Assembly (NCBI GenBank): GCA_043748015.1
Contig: JAYTOA010000031.1
Span: 24,615-88,614, forward strand
Reading direction: 5' to 3'
DNA length: 64,000 nucleotides
From: JAIBBG01 sp043748015
GTDB taxonomy: Bacteria; Bacteroidota; Bacteroidia; Flavobacteriales_D; Sanyastnellaceae
The notes under the pieces are model-generated. The model was given only the letters and a program-made list of their open reading frames with translations. It was not told the origin of the DNA and made no database searches. The position numbers were made by a program, and so were the translations under genes. This document shows positions 9,571 through 17,554 of the stretch, in pieces (position 1 is the stretch's first letter; each line of letters begins with the position of its first letter).

Positions 9571-10737
9571 ATGAACGACTCTAGATATTCTGCTCGTGGT
9601 GTGTCTTCTCAAAAAGAAGACGTACACAAAGCAATCAGTCATCTCGATAAGGGGCTTTATCCCAAAGCATTTTGTAAAGTCGTAGCAGACCATCTTACCG
9701 GTAGTGAAGAGCATTGTCTCGTTATGCATGCTGATGGTGCCGGCACGAAATCGTCTCTTGCTTATATGTATTGGAAAGAATCGGACGACCTCACTGTTTG
9801 GAAAGGAATTGCCCAGGATGCATTGGTGATGAACCTGGATGACTTGATGTGTGTTGGTGTCACCGATAACATTATGTTGAGCAGCACGATTGGGAGAAAC
9901 AAAAATCTGATTCCCGGAGAAGTGATTGCTGCCATCATCAACGGAACGGAAGATTTCATACATGATTTAAAAGAATTCGGTATCAACATCGTTTCCACAG
10001 GCGGTGAAACTGCTGATGTTGGAGATCTCGTTCGCACGATCATCGTTGATTCGACTGTCATAGCAAGGATAAGAAGAAGTGAGATCATTGATAATGCAAA
10101 CATTCGATCGGGTAATGTGATTGTAGGCTTTTCGTCTTCGGGGCAATCGACTTATGAAAAGGAATACAACGGCGGCATGGGAAGCAATGGACTGACCAGC
10201 GCACGCCATGATGTTTTTTACCACAGCCTTGCACAGAAATATCCTGAGAGCTTCGACCCCGCGGTCCCTGAAGATCTCGTCTACAGCGGCTCATATGAAT
10301 TGACGGATATGGTGGATGATGCCCCGCTGGATGCAGGTAAGATGGTGCTTTCACCAACGCGTACATACATGCCGGTGATGAAGAAAATTTTCGAATCACT
10401 ACGCAGTGAAATAGATGGTATGGTTCATTGCAGTGGCGGTGGACAAACAAAGATTCTTCACTTTGTGGAAAATTTACACATTATAAAAAATCAACTTTTA
10501 CCTACCCCTCCCTTATTCAAAATGATTCAACATGAATCAGGAACGGAGTGGAAGGAGATGTACCGCGTTTTCAATATGGGTCATCGACTTGAAGTTTATA
10601 CCAATGAATCTGCTGCGGAAAAAATGATTGCCATCGCAAAAACATTTGACATAGACGCACAGATTATCGGTAAAGTGGAATCATCAAATACGAAAAAATT
10701 GACAATTGTTTCGGAACACGGCACATTTGAATATTGA
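9571..10737 (+). CDS. purM: Phosphoribosylformylglycinamidine cyclo-ligase (AIR synthetase)
   Basis: The 388-residue protein matches the long Bacteroidota form of PurM, which closes the imidazole ring of aminoimidazole ribonucleotide (AIR) from formylglycinamidine ribonucleotide using ATP, the fifth step of de novo purine synthesis in the cytoplasm. Visible hallmarks are RGVSSQKEDVHKAI at the N-terminus, the HADGAGTKSSLAYMYWKE segment and VSTGGETADVGD. The start is fixed by the conserved N-terminus and lies only 12 bases after a strong terminator, so the promoter must overlap the hairpin or expression depends on readthrough. prfA follows after 36 bases, a common neighbour in this phylum. Confidence 0.95.
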   Translation: MNDSRYSARGVSSQKEDVHKAISHLDKGLYPKAFCKVVADHLTGSEEHCLVMHADGAGTKSSLAYMYWKESDDLTVWKGIAQDALVMNLDDLMCVGVTDNIMLSSTIGRNKNLIPGEVIAAIINGTEDFIHDLKEFGINIVSTGGETADVGDLVRTIIVDSTVIARIRRSEIIDNANIRSGNVIVGFSSSGQSTYEKEYNGGMGSNGLTSARHDVFYHSLAQKYPESFDPAVPEDLVYSGSYELTDMVDDAPLDAGKMVLSPTRTYMPVMKKIFESLRSEIDGMVHCSGGGQTKILHFVENLHIIKNQLLPTPPLFKMIQHESGTEWKEMYRVFNMGHRLEVYTNESAAEKMIAIAKTFDIDAQIIGKVESSNTKKLTIVSEHGTFEY

Positions 10738-10773
10738 GACCGTCGGTCATTTTTTATTTCTTTAAATTACAAC

Positions 10774-11856
10774 ATGCAAGATTTACTCGATAGACTTTTT
10801 TCAATAGTTGAACGCCACACAGAAGTTGGGAAAATGATCACCGACCCTTCTGTCATTTCTGATATGAAGCGCTATCCGATTCTGATGAAGGAATACAAAG
10901 ATCTTGGTGTGATGGTGGACAAATACAATGCTTATAAAAAGGTAGCCGATGACCTGAAAGCGGCGAAAGACATTTTGTATTCCAATGAAGATCCCGATTT
11001 GAAATCATTGGCTCAAGAAGAATTTGATACACTCACTCCTATCAAAGAACGAATGGATGAAGAAGTAAAGTTCATGTTGATACCGAAAGATCCCGAAGAC
11101 GTAAAGAACTGCATAGTGGAAATTCGCGCCGGCACAGGAGGAGACGAGGCTTCCATTTTCGCCGGAGATCTCTATCGCATGTACACACGTTACCTTCAGG
11201 ACAAAGGATGGAAATATGAAGTGATGACAATGAATGAAGGCACAATGGGAGGCTTCAAAGAAATTTCTTTTGAAGTAATTGGCGAAGAAGTTTATGGAAC
11301 ATTGAAGTTTGAAAGTGGTGTCCATCGCGTTCAACGTGTTCCTGAAACAGAGACACAAGGACGCGTTCATACGAGTGCCGCAACAGTAGCTGTTCTTCCT
11401 GAGGCTGAAGAATTCGATGTGATTTTAAATCCTGCGGATATCAGACGGGATACATTTCGCGCAAGTGGAGCAGGTGGACAGCACGTCAATAAAACAGAAT
11501 CTGCTGTACGCCTCACACACATTCCTACCGGTGTTGTAGTGGAATGCCAGGAAGGAAGATCACAACATGAGAACGCAGATAAAGCGATGACAGTTCTGCG
11601 ATCAAGAATTTATGAAGCAGAAGTGAACAAACGCCAGGCAGAACGTGCAAGAATGCGCAAGTCGTTGGTGAGTACCGGCGACAGAAGCGCAAAAATCAGA
11701 ACATATAATTATCCTCAGGGTCGAGTAACAGACCACCGTATCAATCTCACGTTATACAATCTGGAAGCAGTGATGAATGGCGAAGTGGAAGAGATCATTG
11801 AGTCTTTGAAACTCGCCGAGAATACTGAGAAGTTGAAGGAAGGTAGTATGGCGTAA
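10774..11856 (+). CDS. prfA: Peptide chain release factor 1
   Basis: The 360-residue protein is a complete class I release factor that reads UAA/UAG and triggers peptidyl-tRNA hydrolysis on the ribosome. The catalytic GGQ loop is present (FRASGAGGQHVNKTESAVRL). The stop-codon-reading PxT motif appears as PET in RVPETETQGRVHTS, the RF1 form rather than the SPF of RF2. A weak hairpin (GACCGTCGGTC at 10738-10748) with a T-rich tail separates it from purM and may only attenuate, so it may be cotranscribed with purM and the acetyltransferase downstream. Confidence 0.97.
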   Translation: MQDLLDRLFSIVERHTEVGKMITDPSVISDMKRYPILMKEYKDLGVMVDKYNAYKKVADDLKAAKDILYSNEDPDLKSLAQEEFDTLTPIKERMDEEVKFMLIPKDPEDVKNCIVEIRAGTGGDEASIFAGDLYRMYTRYLQDKGWKYEVMTMNEGTMGGFKEISFEVIGEEVYGTLKFESGVHRVQRVPETETQGRVHTSAATVAVLPEAEEFDVILNPADIRRDTFRASGAGGQHVNKTESAVRLTHIPTGVVVECQEGRSQHENADKAMTVLRSRIYEAEVNKRQAERARMRKSLVSTGDRSAKIRTYNYPQGRVTDHRINLTLYNLEAVMNGEVEEIIESLKLAENTEKLKEGSMA

Positions 11857-11874
11857 TTGCAGTTCACATTCGTT

Positions 11875-12315
11875 ATGATGATCGTCAAATCCATATCACC
11901 TGAAGAAACAAAACCGCTGCGACATAAAGTTTTGTGGCCGCATATTCCGCTTCAAGAAAATTGTGTAATTGACATCGATCATCGTGAAGACGCAATTCAT
12001 CTCGGGACTTATCTCGACGAAAAATTGATTGCGATTGGATCTTTTTTTTCGATGTCTTCACCAAAAATAAAGTTTCAAAACCAATACCGGTTGCGCGCTA
12101 TGGCAAGTGATCCTGAGTTTCGTGGTCGGCATGCTGCACAACTACTCGTCATCCATGGCATTGAAATTTTGCGATCTCAAGACATCGAAGTCCTATGGTG
12201 CGATGCAAGATTAACGGCAGTACCATTTTATGCAGCTATTGGATTTCAAAAAATCGAAGACATCTATGAAGTGCCTTTGATTGGTCCACATCAATTCATG
12301 TGGATTGAGTTGTAG
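11875..12315 (+). CDS. GNAT family N-acetyltransferase
   Basis: A small acetyltransferase of about 146 residues. The acetyl-CoA-binding loop is visible as MASDPEFRGRHAAQLLVIHGIE (the R/Q-x-x-G-x-A pattern is degenerate), followed by ARLTAVPFYAAIGFQKI, the usual C-terminal GNAT signature in which a residue before FY..GF packs against CoA. An in-frame TTG at 11857 abuts the prfA stop, but ATG at 11875 (or 11878, giving MIVKSISPEE) is more likely. The substrate cannot be read from sequence. It is probably cotranscribed with prfA, 18 bases upstream. Confidence 0.85.
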   Translation: MMIVKSISPEETKPLRHKVLWPHIPLQENCVIDIDHREDAIHLGTYLDEKLIAIGSFFSMSSPKIKFQNQYRLRAMASDPEFRGRHAAQLLVIHGIEILRSQDIEVLWCDARLTAVPFYAAIGFQKIEDIYEVPLIGPHQFMWIEL

Positions 12316-12349
12316 AAGTATGTAGTGAAATACGGATGCTTTGACCGTT

Positions 12350-12357
12350 TACATTTG
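12350..12357 (+). promoter_or_regulatory. Perfect TAnnTTTG -7 box before the aminotransferase gene
   Basis: TACATTTG matches the Bacteroidota -7 consensus exactly and lies 19 bases before the start codon. No clear TTTG element sits at the expected 19-20-base distance upstream, so this is a half-supported promoter. Confidence 0.35.
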
Positions 12358-12376
12358 CACACAATAAATTCAGTAT

Positions 12377-13573
12377 ATGCCAGGTATCTCTCAGAAGGCG
12401 CATGACATGCCCGCCTCACCCATCCGAAAGCTTGTTCCATTTTCAGAAGCTGCAAAGAAAGCAGGTAGAAAAGTTTATCATCTTAATATCGGTCAACCGG
12501 ATATTGAAACGCCTCAAGTTGTGCGTGAAAGGATGAAACAACTGGAAATGAAAGTTGTGGAGTACAGCAACAGTGAAGGGATTTCAGAGTACAGAACAGG
12601 CTTGGTTAAATACTATGCGTCGAAAGACATTCATCTTTCCCCTGAAAATATCATGGTTACAACGGGTGGAAGCGAAGCACTTGTTTTTGCTTTCATGACA
12701 TGTTTCAATCCGGGTGATGAAGTAATTGTTCCGGAACCATTTTACGCTAATTATAATGGTTTTGCAGTGATGGCCGGTGTAAAAGTTGTACCTGTCACGA
12801 GCTATATCGAAACAGGATTTGCCATGCCGAGTATGGAAGATTTTGAAAAGTTGATCACTCCCAAAACGAAAGGCATTCTGATTTGTAATCCCGGAAATCC
12901 GACAGGATATTTATACAGCAAGAGTGAATTGGAGCAGCTTGGCGAAATTGTAAAACGCCATGAATTGTTCTTGATGGCGGATGAAGTTTACCGCGAGTTT
13001 GCATACGATGGCGCTATTCCATATAGCGTGATGAATCTCGAAGGCATTGAAGACAACGCAATTATGATTGACAGCGTAAGCAAGAGATACAGCATGTGTG
13101 GTGCGCGTATCGGTGCATTGATCACACGCAACAGATTGGTCATGGCTGCTGCTCTGAAGTTCGCACAGGCGCGTTTATCTCCTCCAACGTTCGGCCAAAT
13201 GGCTTCGATGTATGCATTGGAAACACCACAAAGTTATTTTGATGGAGTAGTGGAAGAATATGTGGGCAGGCGTGATATTCTAATTGACGGACTCAATAAA
13301 ATTCCGGGGGTGATTTGTCCAAAACCGAAGGGCGCGTTTTATTGCATAGCGCAACTACCGATTGATGATAGCGACAAATTTTGTCAGTGGATTCTTGAAC
13401 ATTTTCATCACAACAATGAAACAGTAATGATGGCTCCTGCAACAGGTTTCTATTCACGTCCTGAGATGGGCAAACAGCAGGTAAGACTTGCATACGTGCT
13501 GAACAAAGAGTCACTCAAAGGTGCATTGATTTGCCTTGAGGAAGCGTTGAAAGTCTATCCGGGAAGGATCTAA
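12377..13573 (+). CDS. PLP-dependent class I/II aminotransferase (aspartate aminotransferase-like)
   Basis: The 398-residue protein has all the marks of a fold-type I aminotransferase: substrate loop LNIGQPDIETPQVV, TGGSEALVFAF, the Asn/Pro segment ICNPGNPTGYLYSKSEL, Asp and Tyr in MADEVYREFAYDG, and the PLP lysine in DSVSKRYSMCGARIGAL (Lys about residue 238). The C-terminal Arg expected to bind the substrate carboxylate is in QQVRLAYVLN. It moves an amino group between an amino acid and a 2-oxo acid in the cytoplasm; aspartate is the likeliest donor, but the specificity is not decided. It is followed, convergently, by a lipoprotein gene only two bases away. Confidence 0.9.
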   Translation: MPGISQKAHDMPASPIRKLVPFSEAAKKAGRKVYHLNIGQPDIETPQVVRERMKQLEMKVVEYSNSEGISEYRTGLVKYYASKDIHLSPENIMVTTGGSEALVFAFMTCFNPGDEVIVPEPFYANYNGFAVMAGVKVVPVTSYIETGFAMPSMEDFEKLITPKTKGILICNPGNPTGYLYSKSELEQLGEIVKRHELFLMADEVYREFAYDGAIPYSVMNLEGIEDNAIMIDSVSKRYSMCGARIGALITRNRLVMAAALKFAQARLSPPTFGQMASMYALETPQSYFDGVVEEYVGRRDILIDGLNKIPGVICPKPKGAFYCIAQLPIDDSDKFCQWILEHFHHNNETVMMAPATGFYSRPEMGKQQVRLAYVLNKESLKGALICLEEALKVYPGRI

Positions 13574-13575
13574 AT

Positions 13576-14277
13576 TTAGAGGAGCGCTGTAATTAATATT
13601 ACTACGAGAATAAGTAATAAAATGAGTAGGGCTAGATAAACAATACCGAGCACCATGCCGGCGGTTGCGTCAGTTCGATTGCTGAATTTTCCTGGTTCTG
13701 CGTCAATGCTTTTTTGAGCTGCGCTTCCCATGATAATGGCAAGCAATGCGAAAACAAGTGCCCCTATGCCTAGCAATAAACTAACTCCTATCGGTAAGAA
13801 AATAAGACCGGAATTTCTCATTACTTGTATACCCATAATTAAATAGGGTATGAGACCAGAAATCAAACTTTTTTTGGCACCTTGATGTTTTACCGGGACT
13901 TCCCGCTCAAGTGATTGTCCTGACCAACGATTCGTAATTGTAGATAATCCTGTAGTAAACAATCTTCCGGTCTTTTCTTTTTTAACAGATGTGCCTTCGA
14001 TTCTTGCTTCAGATTTATCGGGTACGACCGTAGCATTTTCTGATTTAGTCTCTAACCTTTTATCGGGTTCAGTTGCTACACCAACTTGCGTTTTAATTTC
14101 TGGCTCGTTCATGCATGTCGCCGAATCTCCTTTTGAGGTATCCGCAACTGTGGTATTCTGTTTTGATTGATGATTCCACTCCACATGAAATCCACTGTTA
14201 TAGTGACGTTTTTCAATGGTGCAACTTTGCATTATTAATAATGAGCAAAGTGCGAATAATGAAATTGCTGACTTCAT
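13576..14277 (-). CDS. Lipoprotein with C-terminal membrane segments (paralogue 1)
   Basis: A 233-residue protein with a lipoprotein signal (ISLFALCSLLIMQSC), then the motif CTIEKRHYNSGFHVEW directly after the lipobox. The middle (about 40-145) is polar and low in complexity, and two hydrophobic stretches at about 165-185 and 205-233 resemble the small membrane domain DUF4190. The EKRxYxxGFHVE motif after the lipobox recurs in uncharacterised Bacteroidota proteins. It is a paralogue of the next gene upstream (14325-15008), which shares motif and layout; the 47-base gap suggests one transcript. The function is unknown. A mature N-terminus that is lipidated and a membrane-spanning tail would tether the protein to a membrane at both ends. 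Confidence 0.75.
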   Translation of the reverse strand: MKSAISLFALCSLLIMQSCTIEKRHYNSGFHVEWNHQSKQNTTVADTSKGDSATCMNEPEIKTQVGVATEPDKRLETKSENATVVPDKSEARIEGTSVKKEKTGRLFTTGLSTITNRWSGQSLEREVPVKHQGAKKSLISGLIPYLIMGIQVMRNSGLIFLPIGVSLLLGIGALVFALLAIIMGSAAQKSIDAEPGKFSNRTDATAGMVLGIVYLALLILLLILVVILITALL

Positions 14278-14324
14278 AAGTTAACGATTAGTTTGAGTCA
14301 AAAGAGGAATGAAAGTAGTGAGAT

Positions 14325-15008
14325 TTATGTGAATGCGCTAAATGCAAGACCAAGAACTGCAATCAATATCAAGCCGATGAAAGCAACAATACTGAGAACA
14401 CCCATTACCAATCCGGCAGCGGCGAGTGCTTTTCCTGAATACCGGTCGCGCGCATAATGCATGTCCTTGAATGCTCTGTTTGCTTTTCTGCTGGCAGCAA
14501 ATGCGAGTAGTATCATCAAAGCCAACAAGGTGATGAACAACCACAAAGGACTTAATGAAGTAATGATAATCGCAAAAAGACAAGCGAAGGATCCTAAGCC
14601 ACACAAAAAACTACCAAGTGCATCAGGATGCATACTGGAGCTTTTGCCCGGGGCGATGTCACTTACAACAACATTTTCTGCTACAGTGGAAGATTGAATT
14701 GTGCCGACCCTGATTCTCACTTTTTGTTTGGGAATAACTTGATGCGGTGTTTCCTTCAATCCAACTTTCATCACTGAATCCAACTCAACAGGAATTTGTT
14801 GCGTAATGAGTTCGGTTCCTTTTTCAATGATAGCTTCTTGGAATTGGACAGCTGCAGAATCCTTTTGCTGTGAAGACACAATTGATTGTTTCTTACCAAT
14901 GTGTTCTACATGAAATCCACCTGTATATCTTCTTTTCTCAATCGTGCAACCGGAAAGCTGAACAATGAGCGTAGAGAGCAAAATGAAGTGTAGTATTGTT
15001 TTCTTCAT
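14325..15008 (-). CDS. Lipoprotein with C-terminal membrane segments (paralogue 2)
   Basis: A 227-residue paralogue of the downstream gene. The signal peptide ends in IVQLSGC, and the lipidated Cys starts the shared motif CTIEKRRYTGGFHVEH. A polar linker (about 40-125) leads to hydrophobic segments at about 130-175 and 200-225, with a DUF4190-like ending (AAAGLVMGVLSIVAFIGLIL). It is the first gene of the pair and lies just downstream of the glnN terminator. No enzymatic motif is visible, and I cannot name a function. The repeat of the same N-terminal motif in two neighbouring proteins suggests that this motif, rather than the linker, is the functional element. Confidence 0.75.
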   Translation of the reverse strand: MKKTILHFILLSTLIVQLSGCTIEKRRYTGGFHVEHIGKKQSIVSSQQKDSAAVQFQEAIIEKGTELITQQIPVELDSVMKVGLKETPHQVIPKQKVRIRVGTIQSSTVAENVVVSDIAPGKSSSMHPDALGSFLCGLGSFACLFAIIITSLSPLWLFITLLALMILLAFAASRKANRAFKDMHYARDRYSGKALAAAGLVMGVLSIVAFIGLILIAVLGLAFSAFT

Positions 15009-15054
15009 GCAAATTGGGTGATGCTAATTAAGTTCTTTTTCAATTGGCTTGAGC

Positions 15055-15090
15055 CAAAAAAAAACTGCCATTCCTAACAGGAATGGCAGT
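15055..15090 (-). terminator. Rho-independent terminator of glnN
   Basis: ACTGCCATTCC (15064-15074) and GGAATGGCAGT (15080-15090) form an 11-base perfect stem with a 5-base loop. The A-run at 15055-15063 becomes a U-tract on the minus strand, so it terminates glnN. Confidence 0.85.
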
Positions 15091-15116
15091 ATAACTATTT
15101 GCAATAAGAAACCAGA

Positions 15117-17303
15117 CTAGCGTGTGAAAAGCAGTTCTCTCATTTTTGGCAGTGGCCAGGATTCATCTTCCGTTATCAGCTCGAGTTTATCGGCAGCTTC
15201 GCGCACGTCATCCATCAGCGGTTTGATTTTCTGGCTGTAAGATTCCGCTTGCTTTTCCAATTCCTGTTTGCCTGCTTTGTCGCGTTCGGAATTCATTTTG
15301 TCCAGCGCGATTTTCATCGTGTTGATCTCAGTCGAAATTTCTTTGATCAGATCAACTTGAGTTTTGGTGAGCGTTTTGAATTCGGAAGACGATAATACTT
15401 CCTTCAGTCCAATCACATTATCTACGAGTTTCGTTTGATAATTCAGCGCTGCAGGAATGATGTGATTGATCGCAACATCATTCGTCACTCGAGCTTCAAT
15501 TTCTCGTTTGCGTATGTAAGTATCAACTTCAATTTCATAACGCGCATGTATTTCTTCAGACGTTAGTACATCCAGTGCTTCAAACATTTTATGAACGTCT
15601 TTATTTTTCCACACTTTCAATGCACTAGGAGTATCTTTCAGATTGCTCAATCCACGTTTTGCAGCTTCCTTTACCCATTCATCACCATATCCATTTCCCT
15701 CGAATCGGATGGCTTTGCTTGTCTTGATGAGTCGCTGTAATTCTTTGAGAATAGCCTCGTCTTTGTCATCACCTTTTGCAATTCTGTTGTCTACATCTTT
15801 TTTGAATTGAATCAATCGACTCGCAACGATTGTATTGAGGACAATCATAGCGTTGGCACAATTCGCACTACTTCCAACCGCTCTAAATTCGAATTTGTTT
15901 CCGGTGAATGCAAAAGGCGACGTGCGGTTGCGGTCAGTGTTGTCAAGTAAAGCTTGGGGCAGTTTTCCAATGTTTAATTTCAGATCAGTCTTGTCTTCCG
16001 GACTCATTTTTCCGGCCTTGATATTCTTCTCAAGATCGTCGAGCATCGTACTCAAATGTCCGCCAAGAAAAGTTGACATGATCGCAGGAGGCGCCTCATT
16101 GGCTCCAAGTCTGTGATCATTTCCAACAGTTGCGATGGATGCTCGAAGAACATCTGCGTTTTCATGAATTGCAGCAACTGTATTGACGAAGAAAGTCAGG
16201 AATTGCAAATTTGTTTTTGGATTTTTTCCCGGCTTTAGAAGATTGACACCGGTGTTGGTACTCAGTGCCCAGTTGTTGTGTTTTCCACTACCATTGATTC
16301 CTTCGAATGGTTTTTCATGGAAGAGAATTCTGAACTTATGTTTTCGCGCAATTTTCTCCATCAAATCCATGACGAGTTGATTGTGGTCGTTGGCAAGATT
16401 CGCTTCTTCAAACATCGGAGCCAACTCGAATTGATTCGGAGCAACTTCATTGTGACGCGTAGTTACAGGAATTCCTAAAAGATGAGCTTCATACTCGAAC
16501 TCCTGCATATAAGACATCACCCTTTCCGGAATGCTTCCGAAATAGTGATCTTCGAGCTGTTGACCCTTCGCTGGTTTAGCGCCAAATAATGCACGGCCGG
16601 TCATCCAGATATCAGGACGAGCATGATGCAACGAACTGTCTATTAGAAAATATTCCTGCTCCCAACCAAGAGTGACAGAAACTTTGTTCACGTCTTTATC
16701 GAAGTATTGACATACCGAAGTGGCTGCCTGATCTACCGCGTGCAATGCTTTCAGCAAAGGCATTTTGTAATCCAGCGCATGACCTGTATAGCTGATGAAA
16801 ATGGTTGGAATGCAAAGCGTGTTTCCAACGATGAATGCCGGAGATGAAGGATCCCAAAGAGTATAACCGCGAGCTTCGAAGGTATTGCGCAATCCACCGG
16901 AAGGAAAAGACGACGCATCGGGTTCTTGTTGAACAAGCATGCTCCCTTCGAACTTCTCCAGGCCTCTTCCATCGTCCAGTGGTTTGAAGAAGCTGTCATG
17001 TTTCTCGGCAGTAGCACCCGTCAATGGTTGAAACCAGTGAGTATAATGTGTGACTCCTTTTTGAATAGCCCATTCTTTCATTGCGGCAGCTACATATTCT
17101 GCTGTCTGCCTGTCAATTCTAGTTCCCGAATGGATGAAGTCCATCAATTTGTTGTAGGCATCTTCCGTGAGATACTCTCTCATTTTGTAATAATGGAAAA
17201 CATTCGAACCAAAATATTCGCTCACACGCGTGCCTTTTGGGACAAAATCGATTGGCTGACGCTGATGTAATTCTGAAAGTGCCTGAAATCTGGTGCTGGA
17301 CAT
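15117..17303 (-). CDS. glnN: Glutamine synthetase type III
   Basis: A 728-residue protein of the GSIII family, which makes glutamine from glutamate, ammonia and ATP in the cytoplasm and is the usual ammonium-assimilating enzyme of Bacteroidota. The length, the N-terminal block (FGSNVFHYYKMREYL) and the catalytic-core segments LGWEQEYFLID, NEVAPNQFELAP and the Gly-rich HEKPFEGINGSGKHNNW all fit; the last contains the ATP/glutamate-binding loop. It ends at a strong terminator. The leader (17304-17550) carries a C-run/G-run hairpin near 17344-17364 and a perfect palindrome at 17490-17506, either of which could serve nitrogen control. Confidence 0.95.
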   Translation of the reverse strand: MSSTRFQALSELHQRQPIDFVPKGTRVSEYFGSNVFHYYKMREYLTEDAYNKLMDFIHSGTRIDRQTAEYVAAAMKEWAIQKGVTHYTHWFQPLTGATAEKHDSFFKPLDDGRGLEKFEGSMLVQQEPDASSFPSGGLRNTFEARGYTLWDPSSPAFIVGNTLCIPTIFISYTGHALDYKMPLLKALHAVDQAATSVCQYFDKDVNKVSVTLGWEQEYFLIDSSLHHARPDIWMTGRALFGAKPAKGQQLEDHYFGSIPERVMSYMQEFEYEAHLLGIPVTTRHNEVAPNQFELAPMFEEANLANDHNQLVMDLMEKIARKHKFRILFHEKPFEGINGSGKHNNWALSTNTGVNLLKPGKNPKTNLQFLTFFVNTVAAIHENADVLRASIATVGNDHRLGANEAPPAIMSTFLGGHLSTMLDDLEKNIKAGKMSPEDKTDLKLNIGKLPQALLDNTDRNRTSPFAFTGNKFEFRAVGSSANCANAMIVLNTIVASRLIQFKKDVDNRIAKGDDKDEAILKELQRLIKTSKAIRFEGNGYGDEWVKEAAKRGLSNLKDTPSALKVWKNKDVHKMFEALDVLTSEEIHARYEIEVDTYIRKREIEARVTNDVAINHIIPAALNYQTKLVDNVIGLKEVLSSSEFKTLTKTQVDLIKEISTEINTMKIALDKMNSERDKAGKQELEKQAESYSQKIKPLMDDVREAADKLELITEDESWPLPKMRELLFTR

Positions 17304-17489
17304 TGGAGTTGATTTTTGAAAATTTTATATTTTTTGACAGAGTACCCCCCTAAAAAAGAGGGGTGTTCTCCTTAAAAAGTGATTTTAGTTGGCGAAGGTA
17401 TGTAAAATTGTGGGATATAAGTTCTCAAAAGTACTTTTTTACGTTTTTCAGGGACTTACATTTCACAACAGGAAATAACTGCTTATGTG

Positions 17490-17506
17490 ATATCAAATTT
17501 TGATAT
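17490..17506. promoter_or_regulatory. Perfect 8-1-8 palindrome between glnN and the S9 peptidase gene
   Basis: ATATCAAATTTTGATAT is a perfect inverted repeat with one central base. It lies 187 bases from the glnN start and 49 bases before the peptidase start, so it is a candidate operator for either divergent gene; the distance favours the peptidase. The rest of this 250-base gap holds no other clear element except a weak hairpin at 17344-17364. Confidence 0.35.
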
Positions 17507-17554
17507 GTCTTTAGGCTTGAGCTTTACTAAGTTTGCCTTTCAAAATATTTTTTG

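Noticed and set aside
10738..10760. GACCGTCGGTC hairpin with T-rich tail between purM and prfA
   Set aside because: Only four to five base pairs; it may attenuate but is not a credible terminator.
17344..17364. Hairpin in the glnN leader as terminator or attenuator
   Set aside because: The stem has only five to six bases with slipping C/G runs, and no U-run follows; too weak to call.
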